Below are positions 1 to 7,900 of a stretch of DNA of 62,927 nucleotides, in pieces. Both the position numbers and the translations under genes were made by a program. The notes below the pieces were generated by a model. That model saw only the letters and a program-made list of their open reading frames with translations, searched no databases and was not told the DNA's origin. The DNA lies in the NCBI RefSeq assembly GCF_049671045.1, contig NZ_JBATUH010000112.1:1-62927 (forward strand), given 5' to 3'. The stretch comes from Parvibaculum sp049671045 (lineage in GTDB: Bacteria; Pseudomonadota; Alphaproteobacteria; Parvibaculales; Parvibaculaceae). Each line of letters opens with the position of its first letter. The stretch's first letter is position 1.

Positions 1-917
1 GAGCGGGCGGCGCTCCGGGCGGCGGGCTTCGCGACCGGGGCCGCGACCGGCTCCGGCTCGACGATCTCTTCGGCGATCTCCTCGGCAACCGCTTCCGCCA
101 TCACGGGCGCGGGGCTCGCCGCAGGCACCGCCGCGGCGACATTGAAGCGCGAGAGAACGGCGGCGATATCGGCATCGGCCACTTCGAGCGTCGAGAGCGC
201 CTTGCCGAACTCGTCGCGAAGCATGTGAAGCTCGCGCTCGGTCCAGCCGCTGGCGAGAAGGCCGGCGATCACGCGGTCCATATCGTCCGCCGCGCCCGCC
301 TTGCCGGTCAGCGCCGAGGCGAAAGCGCCCGCAAGCGCGAACTGGAGATTGAGAAGCTCGCTCTCGGGATCGGGATGGTCGGAAATGGCCGCAAGCAATT
401 CCGCGCAGGCCTGCTCGCAGGCCGAATCGAACACGGAAGCGCCGCCGATCCGCTCATAAAGCCCGTCGACCGAGACGGGCTCGGCGGGAACGGCCGTCTC
501 GAAAAGAGCCTCCTCCGCCATTCCGGCCTCGGAAACCCACTCGCCGCTCGCCATCTGGCGAAGCGCCGCGATGACATCCTCGTCGCAGCCCTCGGGCTCG
601 GCCCCGGAGACGCCGAGCGCCGCGATCAGCTCCTTGATCCGGTCGAGAGCCGCAAGGACCAGCGACACCGCATCCGCGCTGACATCGAGTTCGCCGTCGC
701 GGATCTTGCCCAGCACATCCTCGGCGGCATGAGCCACCGCCTCGAGGCGCGGCAGCCCGAGAAAGCCGCAAGTCCCCTTGATCGTGTGCATGATGCGGAA
801 AATGCTGGCGAGCAGCACCGGATCGGCCGGGCGCTGTTCAAGCTCGACAAGCTCGCTGTCGAGCATTTCCAGCGCCTCGGTCGTCTCAGCGAGAAATTCT
901 TTGAGGAGGTCGTCCAT
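1..917 (-). CDS. cheA: Chemotaxis histidine kinase CheA, N-terminal part (runs off left edge)
   Basis: Only the first 305 codons are inside the window. The ATG at 917 opens a typical Hpt (P1) domain, residues about 1-105, with phospho-acceptor His44 in the motif IMHTIKGTCGFLG. CheA passes phosphate from this His to CheY/CheB to control flagellar rotation. Residues about 152-250 are not a normal P2 domain: LYERIGG, a later LLNLQFALAGAF block and a C-terminal helix pair resemble a truncated haemoglobin fold without the proximal His. An Ala/Pro/Glu-rich linker follows up to the edge. The P3-P5 domains are not visible, so a non-chemotaxis CheA-like kinase cannot be excluded. Confidence 0.85.
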   Translation of the reverse strand, partial: MDDLLKEFLAETTEALEMLDSELVELEQRPADPVLLASIFRIMHTIKGTCGFLGLPRLEAVAHAAEDVLGKIRDGELDVSADAVSLVLAALDRIKELIAALGVSGAEPEGCDEDVIAALRQMASGEWVSEAGMAEEALFETAVPAEPVSVDGLYERIGGASVFDSACEQACAELLAAISDHPDPESELLNLQFALAGAFASALTGKAGAADDMDRVIAGLLASGWTERELHMLRDEFGKALSTLEVADADIAAVLSRFNVAAAVPAASPAPVMAEAVAEEIAEEIVEPEPVAAPVAKPAARSAAR

Positions 918-997
918 TGTCAGGTACCCACTTGGCCGAACCCGAGGATTTAGGGTTCGAATGAGCGGCAAGTATTCCCGGCAATGCTTAACAATTA

Positions 998-1020
998 GGG
1001 AAGCCGCATCGCGGCTTCCC
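998..1020 (-). terminator. Hairpin terminator after the AhpD-like gene
   Basis: A perfect 10-bp stem (998-1007 pairing with 1011-1020) has a 3-nt loop. On the minus strand it is followed by a TA-rich run (TAATTGTTAA). It lies between the AhpD-like gene and cheA and would end transcription of the former. The U-tract is weak. Confidence 0.55.
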
Positions 1021-1109
1021 TTACGAGATCGGCAAGAACTTGGCCTCGCTGCGGCCCTTGGCCCGCGCTGCCGTTACGGCAACCGCAAGCCGGGGCGCGG
1101 ACGGCGGAT

Positions 1110-1598
1110 TCAGGAAGCGGCGCGTTCGCGTAGCGAGCCCGCCTTGTAGTGGCCCGCCTCGGCGCCGAAGGCGATGCTGAAGCGGTTCCAGCCATTGATG
1201 GCGACCACGGCGGCGGTGAGATCGACGAGGCCCGCCTCGCCGAACTGCGCGAGCGCCTCTTCATAGATCGCGTCGGAAACGCCCTCCTCGCCAAGCCGTG
1301 TCAGCGCCTCGGTCCAGGCAAGGGCGGCCCGCTCGCGCGGCGAATAGAGAGATGTCTCCCGCCAGACGCTCAGAAGATAGAGCTTCTGCTCCGACGCGCC
1401 CGCCGCACGCAGCTCCTTCGTGTGCATGTCGATGCAGAAGGCGCAGCCATTGATCTGCGATGCGCGAAGGCTGATGAGTTCGATGAGGTCTTCCCCGAGC
1501 CCGGCCGCATGCGCGTGGCCGCTGAGCTGCATCATGGCCTGAAGGGCCTTGGGAGAAGCTGCCGGATAGTCCAAACGGCGGAAATTGCGTGTCGTCAT
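1110..1598 (-). CDS. Carboxymuconolactone decarboxylase / AhpD-like peroxidase-related protein
   Basis: A 162-aa protein of the CMD/AhpD fold. The motif CAFCIDMH carries the redox CxxC pair plus the His used in AhpD-type alkylhydroperoxidase chemistry, and the helices around it (LIELISLRASQINGC) match the family. The start at 1598 (MTTRNF) is chosen because GAGGACAAG sits just upstream; an in-frame extension to 1673 lacks a ribosome site. It is probably a cytosolic antioxidant protein, substrate unknown. It is a single gene followed by a hairpin terminator. Confidence 0.85.
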   Translation of the reverse strand: MTTRNFRRLDYPAASPKALQAMMQLSGHAHAAGLGEDLIELISLRASQINGCAFCIDMHTKELRAAGASEQKLYLLSVWRETSLYSPRERAALAWTEALTRLGEEGVSDAIYEEALAQFGEAGLVDLTAAVVAINGWNRFSIAFGAEAGHYKAGSLRERAAS

Positions 1599-1719
1599 CT
1601 TGTCCTCGCTGGTTGAGCGTGTGATCTGGGGACAAGACGAAGGGAGAGCCGCCCGTGTGACAGCCCGCCGCAAAAAAGGATCGCCGATCGGGCGGAAGGG
1701 CGCAGGCGGCCCGCCTCTC

Positions 1720-3438
1720 CTAGCGGCCGGAGCCCGAATCCGTCCTTTCGCGCCCGGCGACCCGCCATCTGGCGATGATCGTTTCGAGCTGCTGGCGGTC
1801 CATGTTCGGCGATTTCCAGTGATGCGAGAAACCGGCCTGAAGGTTATGTGGCGCGTGCTCCTTGCCGAGATCGTCGAACCTTATGCGCATGGGCATGGCG
1901 ACGCCCTGGCCGAAGACGATGGCCTCCCTGTCGCCGAGGAGCGGCAGGAAATCGAGGAGATCGAGCGCGCCGTCATGCGTGTTCGCGCGCATCACCGTCT
2001 GGTCGCGCTCGGTCGAAAGCCGCATGGCGACGGCGGTGCTGCACTGGGACAGCACGGTCGGATCGAGATCCGATGGGCGCTGGGTGACGAGCGCAAGCGA
2101 GAGCCCGTATTTGCGGCCCTCCTTGGCGATCCGCGACAGCGCCTGGCGGGTCGGCGCGAACTTGTCGGCGGGGCCGGCGGGCGCGTAGCGATGCGCCTCC
2201 TCGCAGACAAGCAGCATCGGCAGGCCGCCCTTGCTCCAGACGGCGAGGTCGAAGGCGAGGCGCGAAATGACGGAGATGACGACGTCGAGGATTTCCGACG
2301 GCACGGTGGAGAGATTAATGACCGTCACCGGGCGCCCGTCGCTCGGCACACGGAAGAGCTGCCCGAGCGTTTCCGTCATCGTGTCCTGCACGGTCAGGCT
2401 GCCGAACATGAAACTGTAGCGCTGATCGCCGACCAGCGTTTCGATGCGGTTCTTGAGCCTGCGATAGGGAACGGTCGCCTGCACGCGGTCGAGCTTGCCA
2501 AGCTGCTCGTCGATATAGGCGACGACATCGGAAAGGCGAAAGGGCGTCGGCGTCTCGACGGTGATGCCGCCGCCATCGAGCGGCCTGCGCATCATGGTCG
2601 GGGTTCGCGTCGTGCCCGCATCGACGAAACGCCTTTTGGCGACGACGACGGCATCGCGCAGGATTTCCGCTTCCGCGTCGCGATGGGAGTCGGCACTTGT
2701 CAGCGCCTCCGTCAGCTCCTGGAAATTGAGCAGCCAGATCGGCAGATGGAGATTGCCCGGGTCGATGAGTTCGGCCTGATCGCCAAAGGCGCTCGGATAT
2801 TCGTTGTGCACGTCCAGCACGACGATATGCGCATATTGATGATCTTCCAGAACGCGCCGCAGGATGCAGGTGAGTGCGGACGACTTGCCGCAACCCGTCG
2901 TGCCCACGACGATGAAGTGCTTGGCGAGAAGCTCGTCGATCAGCAGGCGCGCCGGCACGGCGGGGTCCTGATAGAGCGTGCCGACCTTGATGCTCGGAAC
3001 GGCGGGCTGCGCATAGACGCGCGTGAGATCGTGCCGGTCGGCGATCAGAACCGCATCGCCAAGGCTCGGAAGCGAGGCGACGCCGCGCCGGAAGGAAAGC
3101 CGGCCGGTCGCCGGATCGGCCACCAGCTCGCCCGCCAGATTGATTTCGATGAGGCCAAGTTCGGGACTTCCCGCATCGATCGATGGCGTCGGCGAGGAGA
3201 TCGCGGAAACGAGCCCGACGACCGATGAGGTCGGTGTGGAAATCTTCAGGAGCGACCCGATCTGTACGCGCGAGTCGCGCCGCCCCATCTCGTCGAAAAT
3301 CGCGCGATCGAGAACGGCGACCGCCTGCGAGCCGGACACCGAGACGATATGCGCGATCCGCTTCGGCTCGGCGATGGGAACGCCGCGGCGCTCCTGCTCT
3401 GGAACCGACGGTCTGGATGCCGCTGTGGGAATGGTCAT
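1720..3438 (-). CDS. HerA-type DUF87 ATPase (FtsK/HerA superfamily)
   Basis: A 572-aa P-loop ATPase. An N-terminal beta-barrel (HAS-barrel-like, about residues 25-150) precedes the RecA core. Walker A is GTTGCGKSS at 179-187 and Walker B LLVCEEAHRYAP lies at about 409-420, followed by the usual HerA arginine-rich motifs (TQRPSDLDP). HerA proteins form hexameric DNA translocases that normally pair with NurA nuclease; no NurA is next to it. Its start overlaps the stop of the upstream histidine kinase by 4 nt (ATGA), implying translational coupling. The role is uncertain: repair, plasmid/phage defence or chromosome processing. Confidence 0.85.
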   Translation of the reverse strand: MTIPTAASRPSVPEQERRGVPIAEPKRIAHIVSVSGSQAVAVLDRAIFDEMGRRDSRVQIGSLLKISTPTSSVVGLVSAISSPTPSIDAGSPELGLIEINLAGELVADPATGRLSFRRGVASLPSLGDAVLIADRHDLTRVYAQPAVPSIKVGTLYQDPAVPARLLIDELLAKHFIVVGTTGCGKSSALTCILRRVLEDHQYAHIVVLDVHNEYPSAFGDQAELIDPGNLHLPIWLLNFQELTEALTSADSHRDAEAEILRDAVVVAKRRFVDAGTTRTPTMMRRPLDGGGITVETPTPFRLSDVVAYIDEQLGKLDRVQATVPYRRLKNRIETLVGDQRYSFMFGSLTVQDTMTETLGQLFRVPSDGRPVTVINLSTVPSEILDVVISVISRLAFDLAVWSKGGLPMLLVCEEAHRYAPAGPADKFAPTRQALSRIAKEGRKYGLSLALVTQRPSDLDPTVLSQCSTAVAMRLSTERDQTVMRANTHDGALDLLDFLPLLGDREAIVFGQGVAMPMRIRFDDLGKEHAPHNLQAGFSHHWKSPNMDRQQLETIIARWRVAGRERTDSGSGR

Positions 3439-4370
3439 GAGCTTCGGCCTGGCTGGAGGGACGCCGCCTCGAGAGACGGCAGGCGGGAGCGGGAGGGAGC
3501 GGCGGGCGGCGCGGCCCGGTTCGCATGATCGGCGCCGGGCACGTTCGGTCGCAGCGTCACCACCACGGTCGTGCCACTCCCGTGCTGGCTGGAAATGTGA
3601 AAGTCGCCGCCATGCTGCCTTGTGAGCGCGGCCGCGATCGGAAGCCCAAGGCCCGTGCCCTCATGCGCGCGGGAATAGCTCGACTGCACCTGGCCGAAGG
3701 GCTGCAGGGCGACGGCGAGCTGATCGGCCGTCATGCCAATGCCCGTATCGGCGATGGCGATCGTCGCGCCGCCCTCCGGCGTGCGCTGCGCCACGACCAG
3801 GATCCGGCCACCCTCCCCGGTGAACTTGCTCGCATTGGAAAGAAGGTTGATGAGTATCTGCTTCATGCGCGCGGCATCGGCCGGCAGGATCGGCAGGTCG
3901 GGCGCCGCCTTGAATTCGAGCGACTGCCGCTTGGCGCGAGCACGATCGCGGACGAGCAGCAGGCTCGCATCGACGAGTTCGCGGATGCTGCACTCCTCGA
4001 TATTGAGAGTGAAGGTGCCGCTCTCGATCTTCGAAATGTCGAGAATGTCGGAGATGATATTGAGAAGGTGACGGCCGGCGCCCGAAATATGCGCCGCATA
4101 TTCGAGGCTCTTGCCGGAGTCGCGCCCCTCCGAGGCAAAATGCCGCATGAGATCGGCAAAGCCGATGATCGCGTTGAGCGGCGTCCGCAGCTCATGGCTC
4201 ATATTGGCGAGAAATTCGGACTTCGTGCGGCTTGCCGCATCCGCCTCGAGCTTGGCCGCCCTGAGCGCCTGTTCCGCCCGCTTGCGCGAAATCAACTCGC
4301 CCAGATTGGTTGAATACTGCGCAAGAAGGCCTTTTTTCTTTACCGGAGTTCTTTGTGCGCTCAACATCAT
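3435..4370 (-). CDS. Cytosolic histidine kinase (PleC-like HisKA/HATPase)
   Basis: A 311-aa sensor kinase without membrane segments or a clear sensor domain. A short coiled coil (residues 25-50) leads into HisKA with the H-box NMSHELRTPLNAIIGFADLM (His59), the alphaproteobacterial PleC/DivJ-like signature. HATPase_c follows, with the N box (LINLLSNASKF), DTGIGM and GTGLGLPIA. The C-terminus is a low-complexity Ala/Pro/Ser tail. No response regulator is adjacent; the partner may be remote (DivK-like) or the kinase may act with the coupled HerA-type gene. The start at 4370 could instead be the second Met. Confidence 0.88.
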   Translation of the reverse strand: MMLSAQRTPVKKKGLLAQYSTNLGELISRKRAEQALRAAKLEADAASRTKSEFLANMSHELRTPLNAIIGFADLMRHFASEGRDSGKSLEYAAHISGAGRHLLNIISDILDISKIESGTFTLNIEECSIRELVDASLLLVRDRARAKRQSLEFKAAPDLPILPADAARMKQILINLLSNASKFTGEGGRILVVAQRTPEGGATIAIADTGIGMTADQLAVALQPFGQVQSSYSRAHEGTGLGLPIAAALTRQHGGDFHISSQHGSGTTVVVTLRPNVPGADHANRAAPPAAPSRSRLPSLEAASLQPGRSS

Positions 4371-4494
4371 CTTTGTACACCTGAATGGTGCCCAAGATTA
4401 GCGTTCCGAGTGTTGAGCTAGTGTAAATGTATCCCTAAAGTGAACATACTGTTTCGCAGCAAATTCGGCTTATCGCACTCCCGGATCGGGGCGC

Positions 4495-4537
4495 AAAAGG
4501 GGTAAGCCTTTTCGAGCGGGCGCCCGAGGGCACCCGC
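4495..4537 (-). terminator. Probable terminator downstream of gabT
   Basis: On the minus strand a 10-bp GC-rich stem (4516-4525 with 4528-4537, one G-U pair) lies just after the gabT stop. A smaller AAAAGG/CCTTTT stem (4495-4500 with 4507-4512) then provides a short T-run. The loop of the first stem is very tight, so this is a moderate call. Confidence 0.4.
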
Positions 4538-4564
4538 GCCGAGCCGCGGACAGGGCGCGCCGCA

Positions 4565-5851
4565 CTAGCCTCGCGACGAGACGAGCGCGCGCTCGAGCTT
4601 GTCGAGCCCTTCGTCGAGGATCGCGTCCGAGGCCGTCAGCGGCACGAGGATGCGGATCGCATTGCTGAAGACGCCGCACGAAAGAAGAATGAGCCCCTCC
4701 TCAAGCGCCGCATTGGTGACGCGCTTCGTCGCATCCGCATCCGGCTCATAGGCGCCGCGATGCTTCACGATGTCGAAGCCGATCATCGCTCCATGACCGC
4801 GAATGCCGGTGATGGGGACGGTGTCGTTGCGCGACGCGATCTTCTGCAGCCGCCCCTTGATATGGGCGCCCATCGCATTGGCGCGGTCGATGAGCTTTTC
4901 CTCCGCAATCGCGTCAAGAACGGCGAGCGCGGCGGCGCAGGCGACCGGGCTCCCCGCATAAGTGCCGCCAAGGCCGCCCGGCTCCGCAGCATCCATGATG
5001 TCGGCCCGCCCGATGACCCCCGAAAGCGGAAAGCCGCCGGCAAGCGACTTCGCCACCGTGATCATGTCGGGCTCGACGCCCGAATGCTCGATGCCGAACA
5101 TGCGCCCCGTCCGCGCGAACCCCGTCTGCACTTCGTCCGCGACCAGAAGAATTCCGTTCTCGTCGCAAAGCTTGCGCAGCGCGACGAGCAATTCCTTCGG
5201 CGCCTCGTAGAAGCCGCCCTCGCCCTGCACGGGCTCGATCATGATCGCGGCGACGCGCGAAGGCTCCACATCGGCACGGAAGAGGAATTCGAGCGCGCGC
5301 AGTGAATCCGCAACCGTCACCCCGTGATCTGCGACCGGGAACGGCACATGGAAGACCTCGGCCGGCATTGGTCCGAACTTCTTCTTGTAGGGCAATGTCT
5401 TGCCCGTGAGCGCCATGGTCATCATCGTGCGCCCGTGAAAACCGCCGGCAAAGGCGATGACCGCCGAACGCCCCGTCGCCGCGCGCGCGATCTTCACCGC
5501 GTTTTCGGTCGCCTCCGCGCCCGTGGTGAAGAGGATCGTCTTCGCGGGCCCCTTGAAGGGCGCGAGAGCATTGAGCCGCTCGGCAAGCGCGATATAGGGC
5601 TCATAGGCGACGACCTGAAAGGCCGTATGCGTATAATTCTTGAGCTGCTTCTCGACCGCGGCGATTACCTTCGGATGCCGGTGGCCGGTATTGAGCACCG
5701 CGATGCCGCCCGCGAAATCGACGAAACGCTGCCCTTCCACATCCCAGAGTTCGGCATTCTCCGCCCGCGCGGCAAAGACCGGATAGGCGGTCGCCACGCC
5801 ACGCGGTATGGCCCGCTCGCGCCGCGTCAAAAGCTCTCTGTTATCGCTCAT
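4565..5851 (-). CDS. gabT: 4-aminobutyrate aminotransferase
   Basis: A 428-aa class III (omega) PLP aminotransferase. It converts GABA plus 2-oxoglutarate to succinate semialdehyde plus glutamate in the cytosol. PLP-binding features are visible: TTGAEATENAVK, LLVADEVQTGF (Asp239) and the Schiff-base Lys268 in ITVAKSLAGGFPLSG. GlyGlyPheHisGlyArg in the FAGGFHGRT segment is typical of GabT/PuuE. Length is normal. GABA is the end product of putrescine breakdown, which fits the agmatine-to-putrescine cluster 5 kb away, although the two are not in one operon. No gabD lies beside it in the window. Confidence 0.92.
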   Translation of the reverse strand: MSDNRELLTRRERAIPRGVATAYPVFAARAENAELWDVEGQRFVDFAGGIAVLNTGHRHPKVIAAVEKQLKNYTHTAFQVVAYEPYIALAERLNALAPFKGPAKTILFTTGAEATENAVKIARAATGRSAVIAFAGGFHGRTMMTMALTGKTLPYKKKFGPMPAEVFHVPFPVADHGVTVADSLRALEFLFRADVEPSRVAAIMIEPVQGEGGFYEAPKELLVALRKLCDENGILLVADEVQTGFARTGRMFGIEHSGVEPDMITVAKSLAGGFPLSGVIGRADIMDAAEPGGLGGTYAGSPVACAAALAVLDAIAEEKLIDRANAMGAHIKGRLQKIASRNDTVPITGIRGHGAMIGFDIVKHRGAYEPDADATKRVTNAALEEGLILLSCGVFSNAIRILVPLTASDAILDEGLDKLERALVSSRG

Positions 5852-6023
5852 CTATGAACTCCCTGAGAACGGTTCGCATCGCACTGCTTCCGGCCGGCTC
5901 GGGTCCGGTCGGCCCATCGGCCTTTCGCTCGCAGGCGCATCGAACCATCCCGGCCCGCGGGGGCGAATGAGCGCAAGAGCAACTCTGCCTCCGCGCCGCG
6001 CGGCCGGCAAGCCGCCCCGCCAT

Positions 6024-6054
6024 GAAAAAAGCGCCCGCGGCGAAGCGCGGGCGC
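6024..6054 (-). terminator. Rho-independent terminator of the bactofilin gene
   Basis: A perfect 9-bp GC stem (6031-6039 with 6046-6054, 6-nt loop) is followed on the minus strand by TTTTTTC (6030-6024). It lies 44 nt after the bactofilin stop codon. Confidence 0.85.
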
Positions 6055-6097
6055 AAAGGCGAGCGGTACGAAACGTACCGCCGAGGATCGACGATGC

Positions 6098-6682
6098 TCA
6101 GCTCAACATGAGGGAGATGATGCCGATCGAACCGAGCGTGAAGAAAACGCCATAACCAAAGCTCATCGAACGGCGCAGGAACGAGCCGGTGACACTGGCG
6201 CGCAGCGGGAACATCCTGAACGGGCGGCCTTCCTCAAGCGCCTCGGCCGCCTCGATTTCCTCGTCCATCACCTTGACCTGCGCGCGGATCGTCGCGCCGC
6301 GATGGGTGATGAGCTTGCCGCACTGGATCTCGCCGGTGACATGGCTCGACGAGCGAAGGATGACCTCGCCGGTGACGACGAGCTGCCCGTCAAAGGCGCC
6401 GGCGATCTCCGCGCGCGCGGCATGGGCGTCGCCCTCGACCGAGCCCGAAGCACCGATGGACAGGAGCGAGGTCTTCAGATCGGCACGGCTCATCCGCCCA
6501 TCGACGAACATCGAGCCCTGCGTCTCGAACGAGCCTTCGAGCGAGCTGTTCTCACCGACGACGATATCCTCGCTGCCTGCGCGCATGACGCGCAGCGTTG
6601 CCGCCGGCGCCTTTTTCCCCTTGTCGTTTGAGGCGCTGGCGGGAAGGGTCCCGGCAAAGGATTCAATCGCGTCACTGCTCAT
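6098..6682 (-). CDS. Bactofilin (polymer-forming cytoskeletal protein) with C-terminal membrane helix
   Basis: A 194-aa protein whose residues about 40-140 form the DUF583/bactofilin right-handed beta-helix, seen as repeating GSFETQGSMFVDG, GSVEGDAHAARAEI and GEIQCGKLITHRG rungs. Bactofilins polymerise without nucleotide at the membrane and organise cell-wall or stalk enzymes in alphaproteobacteria. The last 21 residues are hydrophobic and look like a membrane anchor; many bactofilins instead use a short N-terminal motif, so this C-terminal helix is notable. It is a single gene with its own terminator; no peptidase or LytM partner is adjacent. Confidence 0.88.
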   Translation of the reverse strand: MSSDAIESFAGTLPASASNDKGKKAPAATLRVMRAGSEDIVVGENSSLEGSFETQGSMFVDGRMSRADLKTSLLSIGASGSVEGDAHAARAEIAGAFDGQLVVTGEVILRSSSHVTGEIQCGKLITHRGATIRAQVKVMDEEIEAAEALEEGRPFRMFPLRASVTGSFLRRSMSFGYGVFFTLGSIGIISLMLS

Positions 6683-6929
6683 GGGAACCTGCTCCTTGCG
6701 AGTTCGGCGGCCGCCCAGACGGCCCCCGCGTCATTTCACGAAGGTTCACGCTGCGGCCGGGTGGCGCCATGTGCAAGCGCGTCACGCTCCAATCTGGAGC
6801 GATGGATGGCCCGGCGCCGCAAAAGGGCGGAAAGTCTCTTCATAATGGAGGCTTCGGCCGCGATGCGCCGCCGCGCGCTTTTCGTTATCATGCCTGGCAC
6901 TTCATGGCGGACTGCGGGTTTGCCGACGA

Positions 6930-7793
6930 ATGCGGGGGAAAAGCGTGCGCTGTTTTCTTTCCTATCTCTGGTGGCCTGTCCTCTTCGCCGGATCGCTGGG
7001 GCTTGTCTGCCTCGGCATGAAGACGGGGCATGACGTCCTGGCCTTCAATCTCACCTATCTCGGCCTCGCCATCACCGTCGCGATCGTCGAGCGCCTCATG
7101 CCGCATGAGCGGGAATGGCTCGCCAATGACGGCCAGATGGGCCCCGACCTCGCGCACACGCTGCTGAACAAGGGCCTCGCCCAGGTTATCATCACATTCG
7201 TCACCTTCATGGGCATTGCCGACTGGCTCGCCCCTTCGGGCGGCGGTTTCTGGCCCACGGGCTGGCCGCTCGCGCTCCAGACGGCGCTCGGCCTCGTCGT
7301 CGTCGAGGCGGGCCTCTACTGGAAGCACCGCCTCGCCCATGAATGGCCGTGGCTCTGGCGTTTCCATGCCGTGCATCACAGCGTCACGCGCCTCTGGTTC
7401 TTCAATACCGGCCGCTTTCACGTCGTCGATACGGTCACGGGCCTCATGGTCGGCATGCCCGTCCTGCTGCTTCTCGGCGCTCCGCGGGATGTGCTCCTCC
7501 TCGTGAGCGCGATCACCGCCATCATCGGGATGCTCACCCACTGCAATATCGAGATGCGCTGTGGCGTGCTGAATTATGTCTTCAACACGCCCGCCCTTCA
7601 TCGCTGGCACCATTCGAAGGATCTGAGCGAAGGCAATCGCAACTACGGCGAAAATCTGATGCTGTTCGACCAGATTTTCCGCACCTTCTATAATTCGCCG
7701 CGCCGTCCCCCGGCCGATATCGGCATCAGGCATTACATGCCGCCGGATTTCGTCGGCCAGCTGAAGGCGCCCTTCACCGGACAGCCGCTCTGA
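6930..7793 (+). CDS. Sterol desaturase / fatty-acid hydroxylase superfamily membrane protein
   Basis: A 287-aa integral membrane di-iron oxygenase. The three histidine clusters are present: HRLAH (133-137), HAVHH (146-150) and HRWHH (224-228), with hydrophobic helices around residues 12-55, 80-100, 110-130 and 170-205. Family members hydroxylate or desaturate lipids; the substrate cannot be read from sequence (hopanoid, carotenoid or fatty acyl are possible). A GTG at 6945 has a better purine-rich site (GGGGGA) than the ATG at 6930 and may be the true start. It stands alone, upstream of the copper ATPase promoter. Confidence 0.85.
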   Translation: MRGKSVRCFLSYLWWPVLFAGSLGLVCLGMKTGHDVLAFNLTYLGLAITVAIVERLMPHEREWLANDGQMGPDLAHTLLNKGLAQVIITFVTFMGIADWLAPSGGGFWPTGWPLALQTALGLVVVEAGLYWKHRLAHEWPWLWRFHAVHHSVTRLWFFNTGRFHVVDTVTGLMVGMPVLLLLGAPRDVLLLVSAITAIIGMLTHCNIEMRCGVLNYVFNTPALHRWHHSKDLSEGNRNYGENLMLFDQIFRTFYNSPRRPPADIGIRHYMPPDFVGQLKAPFTGQPL

Positions 7794-7833
7794 CCGGCGC
7801 TCCGCCGGGGCGGATTTCCGGCCCACATGGCGC

Positions 7834-7864
7834 TTGACCCTCCAGTGACAGGAAGGTTTAGGGT
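7834..7864 (+). promoter_or_regulatory. MerR/CueR-type copper-responsive promoter of copA
   Basis: TTGACC (7834-7839) and TAGGGT (7859-7864) are separated by 19 bp, the over-long spacer typical of MerR-family activation. The spacer holds the dyad ACCCTCC-N7-GGAAGGT (7837-7857), one base from the CueR consensus ACCTTCC-N7-GGAAGGT. It lies 37 nt upstream of copA. No cueR gene is in the window, so the activator must act from elsewhere. Confidence 0.85.
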
Positions 7865-7900
7865 CCCCTTCATCGACAGTTGCGACGAAGGGACCGGACC

